A DNA stretch of 64,000 nt, taken from JAHRVQ01 sp047616645 (lineage in GTDB: Bacteria > Pseudomonadota > Gammaproteobacteria > Pseudomonadales > Azotimanducaceae). The translations under genes and the position numbers were made by a program. The stretch spans positions 1 through 64,000 of the forward strand of contig JBLHIH010000002.1 of assembly GCA_047616645.1 (NCBI GenBank). The letters run 5' to 3'. The notes beneath the pieces were generated by a model. That model saw nothing but the letters and a program-made list of their open reading frames with translations. It ran no database searches and had not been told where the DNA came from. Positions within the stretch are counted from its first letter, which is position 1; each line of letters starts with the position of its first letter. This document shows, in pieces, positions 25,191-33,652 of the stretch.

Positions 25191-26807
25191 TTAAAGCAAG
25201 TCGCGATATTCCTGATTTAAATTTTTCAAATAGGTATCAAAGGAAACTTCATCTTGATTATCGATGGCTGACTGCTCCTCGACCGATCGAGCGGCTAAGG
25301 CATCAAAATGGGCGAGTTCCTTTTCTGATAAAGGTTGATTTAAAAAGTGTTCTTTATGGGCCAATGATTGATTCATTGAGAATTGATAAAAGGGAATTTT
25401 TTGTTCGGACATATCAATGAGAATCTTGCCGCTAGGGGTCAGGTCCGAGTTTTCTATTTTGAGTATTTGCTCACTGATAGCATCCTGATGCGCAGTGTCG
25501 CTTTCAATGGTCTTATCCAAGAAAGTAGCCAGAATCATGAATTGATCCAACATCTCCTTTCCCCATTCAAGAATCGTTCTTGGTTCACTTTGATCTAGTA
25601 GCAAAGTACTTGTGTCCCGACCGTGGCTTACAACTTCAACCACATTTTCATCAACGCTGCGGCAGAGGGCTTCATCATGTCCTGGGCTCTCGGTTAACAA
25701 GCAGTGGAGTAGAAGGATATCGATAAAGCGCATTGTCGAGGCGTCAATGCCAAGTGGCTGATAAGGGTTAACGTCCAAGAGACGAACCTCGATGTATTGA
25801 ACGCCGTCATCCTTTAAGGTGCTTAGGAAGTTTGTGCCGGGAGGTGGAACCCGTTTTGCTCTAATAGTGGTATAGAATTCTGCTTCCGACTGCAGGACGC
25901 TGTCGTTTACCTGAACCGCTTTATCGTTCGCCGCACTCATTGTCGAATATCGATCTACTGGCGTTGTAATTGCCTTTGCGAGGCTCTGAATGTAGTTGTC
26001 GAGGCCGTTGTAACAAATTTGGATCAATTCAGATTGTTCTACACTCTTGTAGCCAAGATCGTCGCCATTTCGCAGTGAAGTTGCATTATCTAGAGATAGG
26101 CTTCCCTTATCGATTTCTTGTAAATTGTGATCCTGTTCTTTTACGAAGCTCTTGCAAACCGCAGGAGAGGCGCCAGTTAAATAAATTGCAAGCCAGGAAA
26201 ATCGCCGGAAATTTCGCATCAGGTCAAAATATCTTGCTGAGCGAAATGATAAAGAATCTTCTTTACCTTCCATTTTTGCCAAGCCTTGCCATAAGGCATC
26301 TGAGAAGGAAAAATTGTAGTGAACGGCGCAGATGGTTTGCATAGAGCGGCCATATCGAATACTTAAGCCGTTCCGATAAGTTGTTTTTAATCTACCAAGG
26401 TTTGAATTCCCGTATCGGGCAAGTGGAATGTCGTCGTCACCCTGCAACATACAAGGCATACTCGAGGCCCACAGAATTTCTTCGCCCATATGTTGATAGA
26501 CGAAACGGTGGGTGTCGTTGAGGGTTTTGATGGTTTCGTCTATAGATTGAGCAACCGGGGTGATTAATTCAAGTTGTGCTTCTGAAAAATCAGTGGTGAT
26601 CAGTGGGTGCGTTAACTTTGAACCAAGACCTTCGGGATGGGCTTTGCTCGATAAACCCCCTTTGCCATCAACCCTTAATGTTTCGCGTTCTACACCACGA
26701 CTAAAAATGAATGATTGCGGTTCAAAGTGAGTTTCTAGGTTTTGTATCAGCTCTTTGTTGCGAGCTTCTTTGTTATGAGCTGGGCTCTGCTGTGGTGTTT
26801 GGGCCAT
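25191..26807 (-). CDS. gshA: Glutamate-cysteine ligase
   Basis: GshA makes gamma-glutamylcysteine, the first step of glutathione synthesis. The protein is 538 residues, of the gammaproteobacterial GshA type. Diagnostic stretches are GVERETLRV, HPLITTDFSEAQLELITP, ILWASSMPC, YGNSNLGRLKTTYRNGL and YIEVRLLDVNPYQPLGID. The last carries conserved residues for glutamate binding. It leads a probable gshA-acpH unit. Confidence 0.96.
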   Translation of the reverse strand: MAQTPQQSPAHNKEARNKELIQNLETHFEPQSFIFSRGVERETLRVDGKGGLSSKAHPEGLGSKLTHPLITTDFSEAQLELITPVAQSIDETIKTLNDTHRFVYQHMGEEILWASSMPCMLQGDDDIPLARYGNSNLGRLKTTYRNGLSIRYGRSMQTICAVHYNFSFSDALWQGLAKMEGKEDSLSFRSARYFDLMRNFRRFSWLAIYLTGASPAVCKSFVKEQDHNLQEIDKGSLSLDNATSLRNGDDLGYKSVEQSELIQICYNGLDNYIQSLAKAITTPVDRYSTMSAANDKAVQVNDSVLQSEAEFYTTIRAKRVPPPGTNFLSTLKDDGVQYIEVRLLDVNPYQPLGIDASTMRFIDILLLHCLLTESPGHDEALCRSVDENVVEVVSHGRDTSTLLLDQSEPRTILEWGKEMLDQFMILATFLDKTIESDTAHQDAISEQILKIENSDLTPSGKILIDMSEQKIPFYQFSMNQSLAHKEHFLNQPLSEKELAHFDALAARSVEEQSAIDNQDEVSFDTYLKNLNQEYRDLL

Positions 26808-26919
26808 TCAATTTCTACCGCATTATATTTGTTAGATGCTATTTTAAGCGCTATGAGTGGAAAATAACATTCTGGGCTTGGTAATCGTAGTATTTATTAC
26901 TAGCCTAAATAAATAATGC

Positions 26920-27309
26920 TTATTCGCTATTTCTCTCTTTAAATTGATGTATCAAGCGTCTGTTCTTTTTATTTGGTCGTTTCTCGGAAGTAATATGCTG
27001 GCCTGCAGCTTTTCTTTGTGATGCTAAACTGAGTCTGGATGCTATACTTTTTGGCGTTTCTTCGTACATCAAAGCGGCTTCTGGGGCTCCCTTACGTTTT
27101 TCGGAGACGCCTTTGACGATGATGGTCTTTTCATCCCAACCTTGGCGAATGATGATCTGCTCTCCTATTTGAACGTCCTTGCCAGGTTTGCCTCTCGTGC
27201 CGTCAATGTGAACTTTTCCACCTTCAATGGCTTCTTTGGATTTTGCTCTTGTTTTAAAAAAGCGTGCTGCCCAAAGCCATTTATCCAATCTTACTTTTTC
27301 TCCTGTCAT
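26920..27309 (-). CDS. hslR: Heat shock protein 15 (S4-domain RNA-binding protein)
   Basis: Hsp15 binds stalled 50S subunits carrying nascent chains. The S4 domain is at the N-terminus (VRLDKWLWAARFFKTRAKSKEAIEGGKVHIDG), followed by a basic C-terminal tail. ATG 27309 (MTGEKVRLDKWLW) matches the usual start; another ATG in frame at 27321 adds four residues. It is divergent from cysQ. Confidence 0.93.
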   Translation of the reverse strand: MTGEKVRLDKWLWAARFFKTRAKSKEAIEGGKVHIDGTRGKPGKDVQIGEQIIIRQGWDEKTIIVKGVSEKRKGAPEAALMYEETPKSIASRLSLASQRKAAGQHITSEKRPNKKNRRLIHQFKERNSE

Positions 27310-27445
27310 GGTTCCTGTCATGACTTTACTGCCAAACAGGGTCTTGATGGGCTTAGATCGGTAGAAAAAAAACTGTCAAGTATGCGGCTTTGCAAGGTAC
27401 CATCCGAGGTTAAGAATTGAAGTGCAAAGGTATTTTAACCTGCTT

Positions 27446-28246
27446 ATGAATAAATTACTGAATGGTCTCTCGGATATCTCTCGTAGGGCAGGTGCTGCAA
27501 TACTCGAGATCTATGAGAAAGAAGATCATGGGATAGAAATTAAGGCAGATGATTCTCCACTGACAGCTGCAGATCTTGCTGCAAATAAGATAATTATTGA
27601 AGGCCTTGAGGCTTTAGCGCCGGGCATTCCTATTTTGTCTGAGGAATCTGATGAAATTTCTTATAGTGAAAGGAAGCAGTGGAAAAAATATTTCCTAGTG
27701 GACCCTTTGGATGGCACGAAAGAGTTCATTAATCGTAACGGTGAATTTACGGTCAATATTGCCCTGATCGAAAACACTGTCGCTGTTGTAGGGGTTGTCT
27801 ACGTGCCCTGCCAGGACAAGCTGTACGTTGGCGACCTAAATGGAGGGCACGCTTATGTGGAATCTAAGGGGGTTAAGGAGCACCTTTTTACGCGTCCCCT
27901 AGCAGAGAATGATCTGAAAGTTGTCGCTAGTAGACGGCACGGCAGCGAGACCATGCAAAAGTGTATGGATGAGTTAAGTAAATGTTTCACTGTCAGTACA
28001 CTGGGTGTTGGTAGCTCCCTGAAATTTTGTATTATCGCTGAGGGGAAAGCCGATTTATATCCGAGGCTCGCACCTACTTCTGAATGGGATACCGCAGCTG
28101 CGCAAGCGGTTGTAGAGGCGGCGGGTGGCTTGGTTGTTGACGCTGATTTTAAGCCCCTTAGATACAATACGAAAGAAAATATACTGAATCCTTTTTTTTA
28201 CGTTCTGGCAGACCCTACTTATGACTGGGCTTCTGCGCTGAATTAA
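27446..28246 (+). CDS. cysQ: 3'(2'),5'-bisphosphate nucleotidase CysQ
   Basis: CysQ recycles 3'-phosphoadenosine 5'-phosphate from sulfate assimilation. The inositol-monophosphatase fold is clear: SEESDE (metal Glu), VDPLDGTKEFINRNGEFTVNIALIE, and the C-terminal WDTAAAQAVVEAAGG metal site. ATG 27446 gives MNKLLNGLSDISRRAG; a GTG at 27422 with a GAGG upstream is an alternative. The protein is about 266 residues. Confidence 0.94.
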   Translation: MNKLLNGLSDISRRAGAAILEIYEKEDHGIEIKADDSPLTAADLAANKIIIEGLEALAPGIPILSEESDEISYSERKQWKKYFLVDPLDGTKEFINRNGEFTVNIALIENTVAVVGVVYVPCQDKLYVGDLNGGHAYVESKGVKEHLFTRPLAENDLKVVASRRHGSETMQKCMDELSKCFTVSTLGVGSSLKFCIIAEGKADLYPRLAPTSEWDTAAAQAVVEAAGGLVVDADFKPLRYNTKENILNPFFYVLADPTYDWASALN

Positions 28247-28365
28247 TCCAGCTGAGAGCGTATCTACTATGTATCTGATAGGAGTGGGGAGTAGGCGTTT
28301 TTGTCCGATCAGGCGATAATCTTGATGTGATGGTATTTTGATATCACGATCGAAATTTGGTCTCA

Positions 28366-28433
28366 GCTAGTCAAGCTCTATGTGTATCCATCCTGCCGAG
28401 GAGAACACTGTATATTCATACAGCTTGACTAGC
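28366..28433. repeat. Perfect 12-bp inverted repeat enclosing a LexA box
   Basis: gctagtcaagct at 28366-28377 and agcttgactagc at 28422-28433 are exact complements with a 44-base loop. The right arm overlaps the last two bases of the LexA operator. Neither arm is followed by a T-run, so it does not look like an intrinsic terminator. Confidence 0.7.
28408..28423. promoter_or_regulatory. LexA (SOS) operator, consensus match
   Basis: The sequence CTGTATATTCATACAG is CTGT-N8-ACAG, the gammaproteobacterial LexA box, with an AT-rich centre and the flanking A/C positions seen in strong E. coli boxes. It lies about 500 bp before rpoD and about 160 bp after cysQ. No downstream ORF is obvious, so the controlled transcript is unknown. 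Confidence 0.7.
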
Positions 28434-28719
28434 GAGAAGACAAATATACCTAGAAACTCACGGAAAAGAAAGTGTTGAAAAGTGGAGGATCCTACACTAG
28501 TAATGGCTTGACATTTAGGAAAATAAGCTAAGGTTTTGATTCTCGGAAAGAAAAAGCTTTGATTTGATTTTTTAATGCTACATGAAAATTTTTCTTGATT
28601 AAATAATGTGTAAAACTAGAAAATTGGCACGTTAATTGGTCGATCATATTGAGTGGTGATATTGAGTGTTATTTAGTCAGTAATTTGTCACTTAGTGTGC
28701 TTTTTTATTGAATTAGGGA

Positions 28720-28748
28720 TTGACCAAGCAAGGCCGGAAAATCATAAT
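28720..28748 (+). promoter_or_regulatory. Predicted sigma-70 promoter for rpoD
   Basis: TTGACC (28720-28725), a 17-base spacer and CATAAT (28743-28748) form a near-consensus promoter about 150 bp upstream of the rpoD start codon. It would leave a 5' leader of about 150 bases. Confidence 0.6.
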
Positions 28749-28908
28749 GACTGATGGCTGGTTTTTTATGGACGATTTCATTATGGACAAAGAAGCAGTG
28801 AAGTGTACGTAATTAGGTCTAGCACTTTGGCGAAGCTTGTATAAAGGTCTAAACTCAAATGGACAGCCTATTCAAGTGTCTTAAATCGCACGATGGAGCA
28901 CTAACCTT

Positions 28909-30828
28909 ATGACCAACACCCGCGAAGGAGATTTTGATTCTATTTTAGAAGATGATTCCCTTGATGACGAATCCCAAAAACTTGAAGCGCTAAGAGTGTT
29001 GTCTGAAAATGCATCCATTGCCAACGATGGTGTTGAAGACGGCAATGATGAATCACGTATCAAAGGGTTAATTGAAAAAGGTAAGACCCAAGGTTATTTA
29101 ACCTACGATCAATTAACGGAATTTTTGCCAGAAAACATTGTCGAGTCAGACGAATTTGAAAGCATCGTTCAGATGTTTGAAGAAATGGGTATTGGTGTTT
29201 ATGAACATGCCCCCGATCCCAATGACCTTAAGGAGCCAAATTCAGAGGATGCAAATCCAGAATCTGCATTGTTGGTTTCTACTGAGTCCGTACTCGGTAA
29301 GACGATGGATCCTGTTCGCATGTACATGCGGGAAATGGGTACGGTGCCTTTGCTTACTCGCGAGGGTGAAATTGTCATTGCCAAGCGTATCGAAGATGGC
29401 ATTCGAGAAACAATGTCCACGCTTTCTCGCTATCCTGGTGTTGTCTCAAAAATCATCAGGAATTATGAAACTATCCAAGAAGACGAGGGGGAGATCACCC
29501 TGATTATCAGCGGCTTCCTTGATGTCGATGATGTCATCCCTGATATGTCGGCTGTGGCAAAAGCTAAGTCCTCAGGCAATTACAAAGAAGAAGAGGATGG
29601 TGAAGCTAAGACGGGTATAGATTTAGAACTTGCCCATAGTCGATTTAAAGCCATTACCAAACATTACAAAAAATTATCTACGTTAAAGGAAACCAAGGAC
29701 AATAAAGATAAGGCAGTCCTTAAATGTCAGGAAGCCCTCGCGGAAGTTTTTTCTTCTCTCAAACTAATACCCGCGCAAATGGATCCACTTTTAGATTTTG
29801 TTCGTTACGATATGCAACAAATCAGAGATCAGGAAAAAATTATTCGAGATCTCGTTGTCACTAAAGCAAAGATGCCGAGAGATGAATTTATTGACAGTTT
29901 TATTGGTAATGAAACAAATGCCGAATGGATTGATGAGCTCATTAGTGCGGATAAACCTTATTCAGAAAATTTACCTAGATATCGAATCACCATTCGGCAT
30001 GGGGCTAAAATTATTAGTCGTATATCAAAACGTACAGGATTAGACATCTCTGAGATCAAGGATATAAATCGACGATTGTTTGTAGCAGTCGGTAATACCC
30101 GAGCTGCTAAACGTGAAATGATAGAAGCTAATTTAAGGTTGGTGATCTCCATAGCCAAAAAATATACCAACCGCGGACTACACTTTCTAGATCTTATTCA
30201 GGAAGGCAATATTGGTTTGATGAAAGCAGTGGACAAGTTCGAATATCGTCGTGGCTTCAAATTTTCGACCTATGCGACCTGGTGGATTAGACAGGCCATC
30301 ACTCGATCAATATCAGACTTGGCCAGAACAATTCGCGTCCCCGTACATATGATGGAAACCGTGAATAAACTCAATCGTCTGAGTCGACAGTTGGTTCAAG
30401 AGTTAGGTCGATCCCCCACGATAGAAGAACTTAGCATCAAGATGGATTTGCCAGAAGACAAGGTACTCAAAGCTTTAGATGTAGCTAAGCAACCTATTTC
30501 GCTCGAGACGCCTGTGGGTGAAGACGATGATTCGACAATGTGGAATCTAGTCAGTGATACTACTGCTGAATCTCCCGTAGAACACGCAACGGGCAAGGGC
30601 TTGAAAGAGACAACAACCAATGTCCTGACCGCGCTAACGGAAAGAGAGGCAAAGGTATTAAGAATGCGCTTTGGTATCGATATGAATACTGATCATACCT
30701 TGGAGGAGGTGGGTCGTCAGTTCTCTGTGACCCGTGAGCGAATTCGCCAAATTGAAGCAAAGGCGCTGCGTAAGCTTCGTCATCCTGCTAGGTCGGAACA
30801 GCTTCGTAGTTTTATTGATTTATCCTAG
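28909..30828 (+). CDS. rpoD: RNA polymerase primary sigma factor RpoD (sigma-70)
   Basis: The 639-residue protein has all sigma-70 regions. Region 1.1 lies near residues 45-100 (LIEKGKTQGYLTYDQLTEFLP). Region 1.2 includes DPVRMYMREMGTVPLLTREGE. A non-conserved acidic region follows, then region 2 (EANLRLVISIAKKYTNRGLHFLDLIQEGNIGLMKAVDKFEYRRGFKFSTYATWWIRQAI, about 405-460), region 3 and region 4 with the -35-binding helix (TLEEVGRQFSVTRERIRQIEAKALRKLRHP). GGAG at 28895-28898 sets the start. In most gammaproteobacteria it follows rpsU-dnaG; here cysQ precedes it. Confidence 0.97.
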   Translation: MTNTREGDFDSILEDDSLDDESQKLEALRVLSENASIANDGVEDGNDESRIKGLIEKGKTQGYLTYDQLTEFLPENIVESDEFESIVQMFEEMGIGVYEHAPDPNDLKEPNSEDANPESALLVSTESVLGKTMDPVRMYMREMGTVPLLTREGEIVIAKRIEDGIRETMSTLSRYPGVVSKIIRNYETIQEDEGEITLIISGFLDVDDVIPDMSAVAKAKSSGNYKEEEDGEAKTGIDLELAHSRFKAITKHYKKLSTLKETKDNKDKAVLKCQEALAEVFSSLKLIPAQMDPLLDFVRYDMQQIRDQEKIIRDLVVTKAKMPRDEFIDSFIGNETNAEWIDELISADKPYSENLPRYRITIRHGAKIISRISKRTGLDISEIKDINRRLFVAVGNTRAAKREMIEANLRLVISIAKKYTNRGLHFLDLIQEGNIGLMKAVDKFEYRRGFKFSTYATWWIRQAITRSISDLARTIRVPVHMMETVNKLNRLSRQLVQELGRSPTIEELSIKMDLPEDKVLKALDVAKQPISLETPVGEDDDSTMWNLVSDTTAESPVEHATGKGLKETTTNVLTALTEREAKVLRMRFGIDMNTDHTLEEVGRQFSVTRERIRQIEAKALRKLRHPARSEQLRSFIDLS

Positions 30829-30853
30829 CCATCTTTTGGCTGGGTAGTTTCAT

Positions 30854-31831
30854 ATGCGTACTGAAAATTCAGCCCTTCAAGATATCGACACAATTCGATC
30901 TCAAGCTGCGCTCGTTCACGCTAAAATCCCACCGACACCTCAAATTGAATGGCCGCTCCTGTCTCGCCGTTTGCAATGTAGTTTGTGGTTGAAACATGAA
31001 AATTACAACCCAACGGGTTCATTCAAGGTCCGTGGCGGATTGACCTACATTTCTGAATTGCTTGCACGTGAAGCTACGGTCAAGGGAGTGGTTGCAGCTA
31101 CTCGCGGTAACTTTGGGCAAAGTATTGCTTATGCATCAAGCCAGTTTGGTCTTCCCTGCGTTGTTGTTGTCCCTGAAGGAAACAGCCTTGATAAGAATAG
31201 TTTAATGCAAGCCTTAGGCGCAGAACGCATTACCTCTGGTGTAGATTTTGATGAATCTATAGCGGCCGCAAAAACAATAGCTAACGAAAGGCACTACCAC
31301 CTCATTCCGTCATTTCACGCGGATCTAATCGCAGGCGTCTCAAGCTATGCGTTAGAGCTGTTTGAAGCCCTTCCTGACCTTAATCGCGTCTATGTGCCCA
31401 TTGGTCTTGGTTCTGGCATTTGCTCTGTCGTCAACGTACGCAATGCCTTGGGATTGGACTGTGAAATCGTTGGCGTGGTTTCAGAAAATGCGAATGCTTA
31501 CCAACTGTCTTTTGAGGCTGGGAAGGTTATGAGTACTAATACAGCTGAAACGATGGCAGATGGACTAGCAGTTAGGAATCCTAGTAAAGATGCGCTCACT
31601 ATTATTTTGGATAACGTTGCTCGTATCGTTTCGGTTTCAGATACACAAATAAATCAGATGATCAACATCCTCTTTGAAGATACTCACAATATTGTCGAGG
31701 GTGCCGGTGCTGCTGCTGCGGCTGCCGTATTGAAGGAAAAAGATCTAAACAAAGGTCAAAAGGTGGCGGCCATTCTTACTGGAAGCAATATTAACAAGGC
31801 GCTTTTTGCGGCAGCCTTACTGGCTGAATGA
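30854..31831 (+). CDS. Threonine/serine dehydratase (fold type II PLP enzyme)
   Basis: This PLP enzyme deaminates threonine or serine. The PLP lysine is in NPTGSFKVRGG (about residue 58). The phosphate-binding glycine loop is PIGLGSGICS, and VAAILTGSNIN lies near the end. It has 325 residues and no C-terminal ACT-type regulatory domain, so it resembles catabolic TdcB or EutB-type enzymes rather than biosynthetic IlvA. It begins 25 bp after rpoD. Confidence 0.85.
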   Translation: MRTENSALQDIDTIRSQAALVHAKIPPTPQIEWPLLSRRLQCSLWLKHENYNPTGSFKVRGGLTYISELLAREATVKGVVAATRGNFGQSIAYASSQFGLPCVVVVPEGNSLDKNSLMQALGAERITSGVDFDESIAAAKTIANERHYHLIPSFHADLIAGVSSYALELFEALPDLNRVYVPIGLGSGICSVVNVRNALGLDCEIVGVVSENANAYQLSFEAGKVMSTNTAETMADGLAVRNPSKDALTIILDNVARIVSVSDTQINQMINILFEDTHNIVEGAGAAAAAAVLKEKDLNKGQKVAAILTGSNINKALFAAALLAE

Positions 31832-31870
31832 CCAGAAGCAAGAGTGCTCTCTGTTGTCTTGTGAACAGTA

Positions 31871-31896
31871 CAAAAAAAGGGGCGATTAATCGCCCC
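31871..31896 (-). terminator. Rho-independent terminator of aceA
   Basis: The perfect palindrome GGGGCGATTAATCGCCCC (31879-31896) is followed, on the minus strand, by seven T. This sits 28 bases past the aceA stop codon. On the + strand there is no T-run, so it serves mainly aceA. Confidence 0.85.
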
Positions 31897-31923
31897 TGAG
31901 TGTCGCTCTAGTTTGTTCGTCTT

Positions 31924-33525
31924 CTAAAACTGGTTCATAGTATTATCTTTGCCACCGGCTAATAATGCATTGTCACCAGAGAAATACTCTTTATGGTCGT
32001 CACCAATATTCGATCCAGCTAAATCTTGGTGTTTAACAGACGCCATGTCCCGACGTATTTCAACACGTTGAATGTCACGAACATATGCCAGCATACCTAA
32101 ATCACCGAAGTAGCCTTCAGACAAGATGTCTGTGCCGAGGGCAGTTTCGTGATAAGTCGGCAGGGTGATCAGGTGGTGGTAGATACCCGCTTCTCTTGAT
32201 GCATCCTTTTGGAATTGTTGAACTAAAGTGTCTGCCTCGATTGACAGTTCAGAGCTATCATATTGCGCCTCCATTAAGGCTTTCGGGCTTACTGCTGGAT
32301 CAGGGTAAGCTGAGAGATCTTTGCCAGCTGCTTTCCAATCTGCATATACCTGTTCGCGGAAGGATAAAGTCCAGTTGAAAGAAGGAGAGTTGTTGTAAAC
32401 GAGCTTAGCAGTAGGGTTGTGCTCACGAACCGCGTTTACCATTTCTGCGATTTGGGCAACATTTGGCTTTTCTGTTTCAATCCAAAGGAGATCCGCACCA
32501 TGATTTAAGCTAGTTACACAATCCAGTACAACGCGATCAAAACCAGTGTTTTCTCTGAAGGCGTAGAGGCCGTTATCTAAGCGAATTGGTTTAACCAGTT
32601 TGCCGCCTTGATGAATTGTAATGTCGTTTTCTTGTAGCTCGTTTAGGTCGTTAATCTCTTCCGTTTCTAAGAAGTTATTGTATTGGCTTGCAAGGTCACC
32701 TTTTTCTTTTGAAACAGGTATTTTTTGAGTCAAGCTTGCACCTAGTGAATCTGTTCGCGCCACTATGATACCGTTGTCTATGCCAAGCTCAAGAAAGGCA
32801 TATCGAATTGCATTAATTTTAGCGAGGAAATCCTCGTGAGGTACAGTTACTTTACCGGCTTGGTGCCCACATTGTTTTGCGTCGGAAACCTGGTTTTCTA
32901 CCTGAATCGCACATGCACCAGCTTCTATCATTTTTTTTGCGAGTAAGTATGTTGCTTCTTCATTACCAAATCCGGCGTCGATATCAGCGATGATAGGCAC
33001 AACGTGAGTTTGGAAGTTATCAATTCTATGTATAACGCTATCTACATCTCCACCATTTGCACGCGCTTCATCTAGTTCGACAAAAATGTGTCGTAATTCT
33101 CTTGCGTCAGCTTGTTTCAAAAAAGCATAGATTTCTGAGATAAGGTTGGGAACAGATGTTTTCTCATGCATGCTTTGATCGGGTAGTGGGCCAAATTCAG
33201 ATCGAAGCGCTGCAACCATCCAACCGCTTAGGTAGATATAACTTTTATCCATTGTACCGCGGTGCTTTTTAACAGAAATTGCTAATTGTTGAGCGGTAAA
33301 GCCATGCCAGCAACCGAGAGATTGTGTGTACTGAGAAGAATCAGCATCATAGTCTGCCATGTCTTTTCGCATGATATCTGAAGTATATTGCGCAATTTCA
33401 AGGCCGGTTTTAAATCTATTCTGGAAATGCATACGTGTCGCATATTCCGCGTTAATGCCTCCCCAAGTGTTTTCCCCGTTCTTTAGTGTTGCAAATTGCT
33501 CGATCTGCTCAAGATAAGCTGACAT
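31924..33525 (-). CDS. aceA: Isocitrate lyase
   Basis: This is the glyoxylate-shunt enzyme splitting isocitrate to succinate and glyoxylate. The 533 residues and the active-site sequence KQCGHQAGK (in place of the KKCGH of E. coli) place it in the larger Pseudomonas-type isocitrate lyase group. PIIADIDAGFGNEEATYLLAKKMIEAGACAIQVENQ carries the metal-binding Asp and Glu residues. AAGGA lies upstream of ATG 33525. No malate synthase gene is nearby. Confidence 0.96.
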   Translation of the reverse strand: MSAYLEQIEQFATLKNGENTWGGINAEYATRMHFQNRFKTGLEIAQYTSDIMRKDMADYDADSSQYTQSLGCWHGFTAQQLAISVKKHRGTMDKSYIYLSGWMVAALRSEFGPLPDQSMHEKTSVPNLISEIYAFLKQADARELRHIFVELDEARANGGDVDSVIHRIDNFQTHVVPIIADIDAGFGNEEATYLLAKKMIEAGACAIQVENQVSDAKQCGHQAGKVTVPHEDFLAKINAIRYAFLELGIDNGIIVARTDSLGASLTQKIPVSKEKGDLASQYNNFLETEEINDLNELQENDITIHQGGKLVKPIRLDNGLYAFRENTGFDRVVLDCVTSLNHGADLLWIETEKPNVAQIAEMVNAVREHNPTAKLVYNNSPSFNWTLSFREQVYADWKAAGKDLSAYPDPAVSPKALMEAQYDSSELSIEADTLVQQFQKDASREAGIYHHLITLPTYHETALGTDILSEGYFGDLGMLAYVRDIQRVEIRRDMASVKHQDLAGSNIGDDHKEYFSGDNALLAGGKDNTMNQF

Positions 33526-33652
33526 GGTGATTCCTTCTCTGTTGGTTAAGGACTAATGGAGGCGCAATGTACCAGTGCAAGAACCTGAATAACATGGAAT
33601 ATTTGGACACTAATACATTCCATTTTTTCATCAATAGTCTCTAAGATAAGCA

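Larger units (their letters stand above)
28247..28908. other. Long intergenic region upstream of rpoD
   Basis: No gene is apparent in these 662 bases. They hold a LexA-type operator (28408-28423) inside a perfect 12-bp inverted repeat, a good sigma-70 promoter (28720-28748) for rpoD, and AT-rich DNA between them. Only very short open frames follow the operator, for example about 20 codons from a GTG near 28470. Nothing there resembles a known protein. Confidence 0.6.

Noticed and set aside
30826..30842. Short stem AGCCA/TGGCT between rpoD and the dehydratase as a terminator
   Set aside because: The stem is weak and not followed by a T-run; it may at most attenuate.
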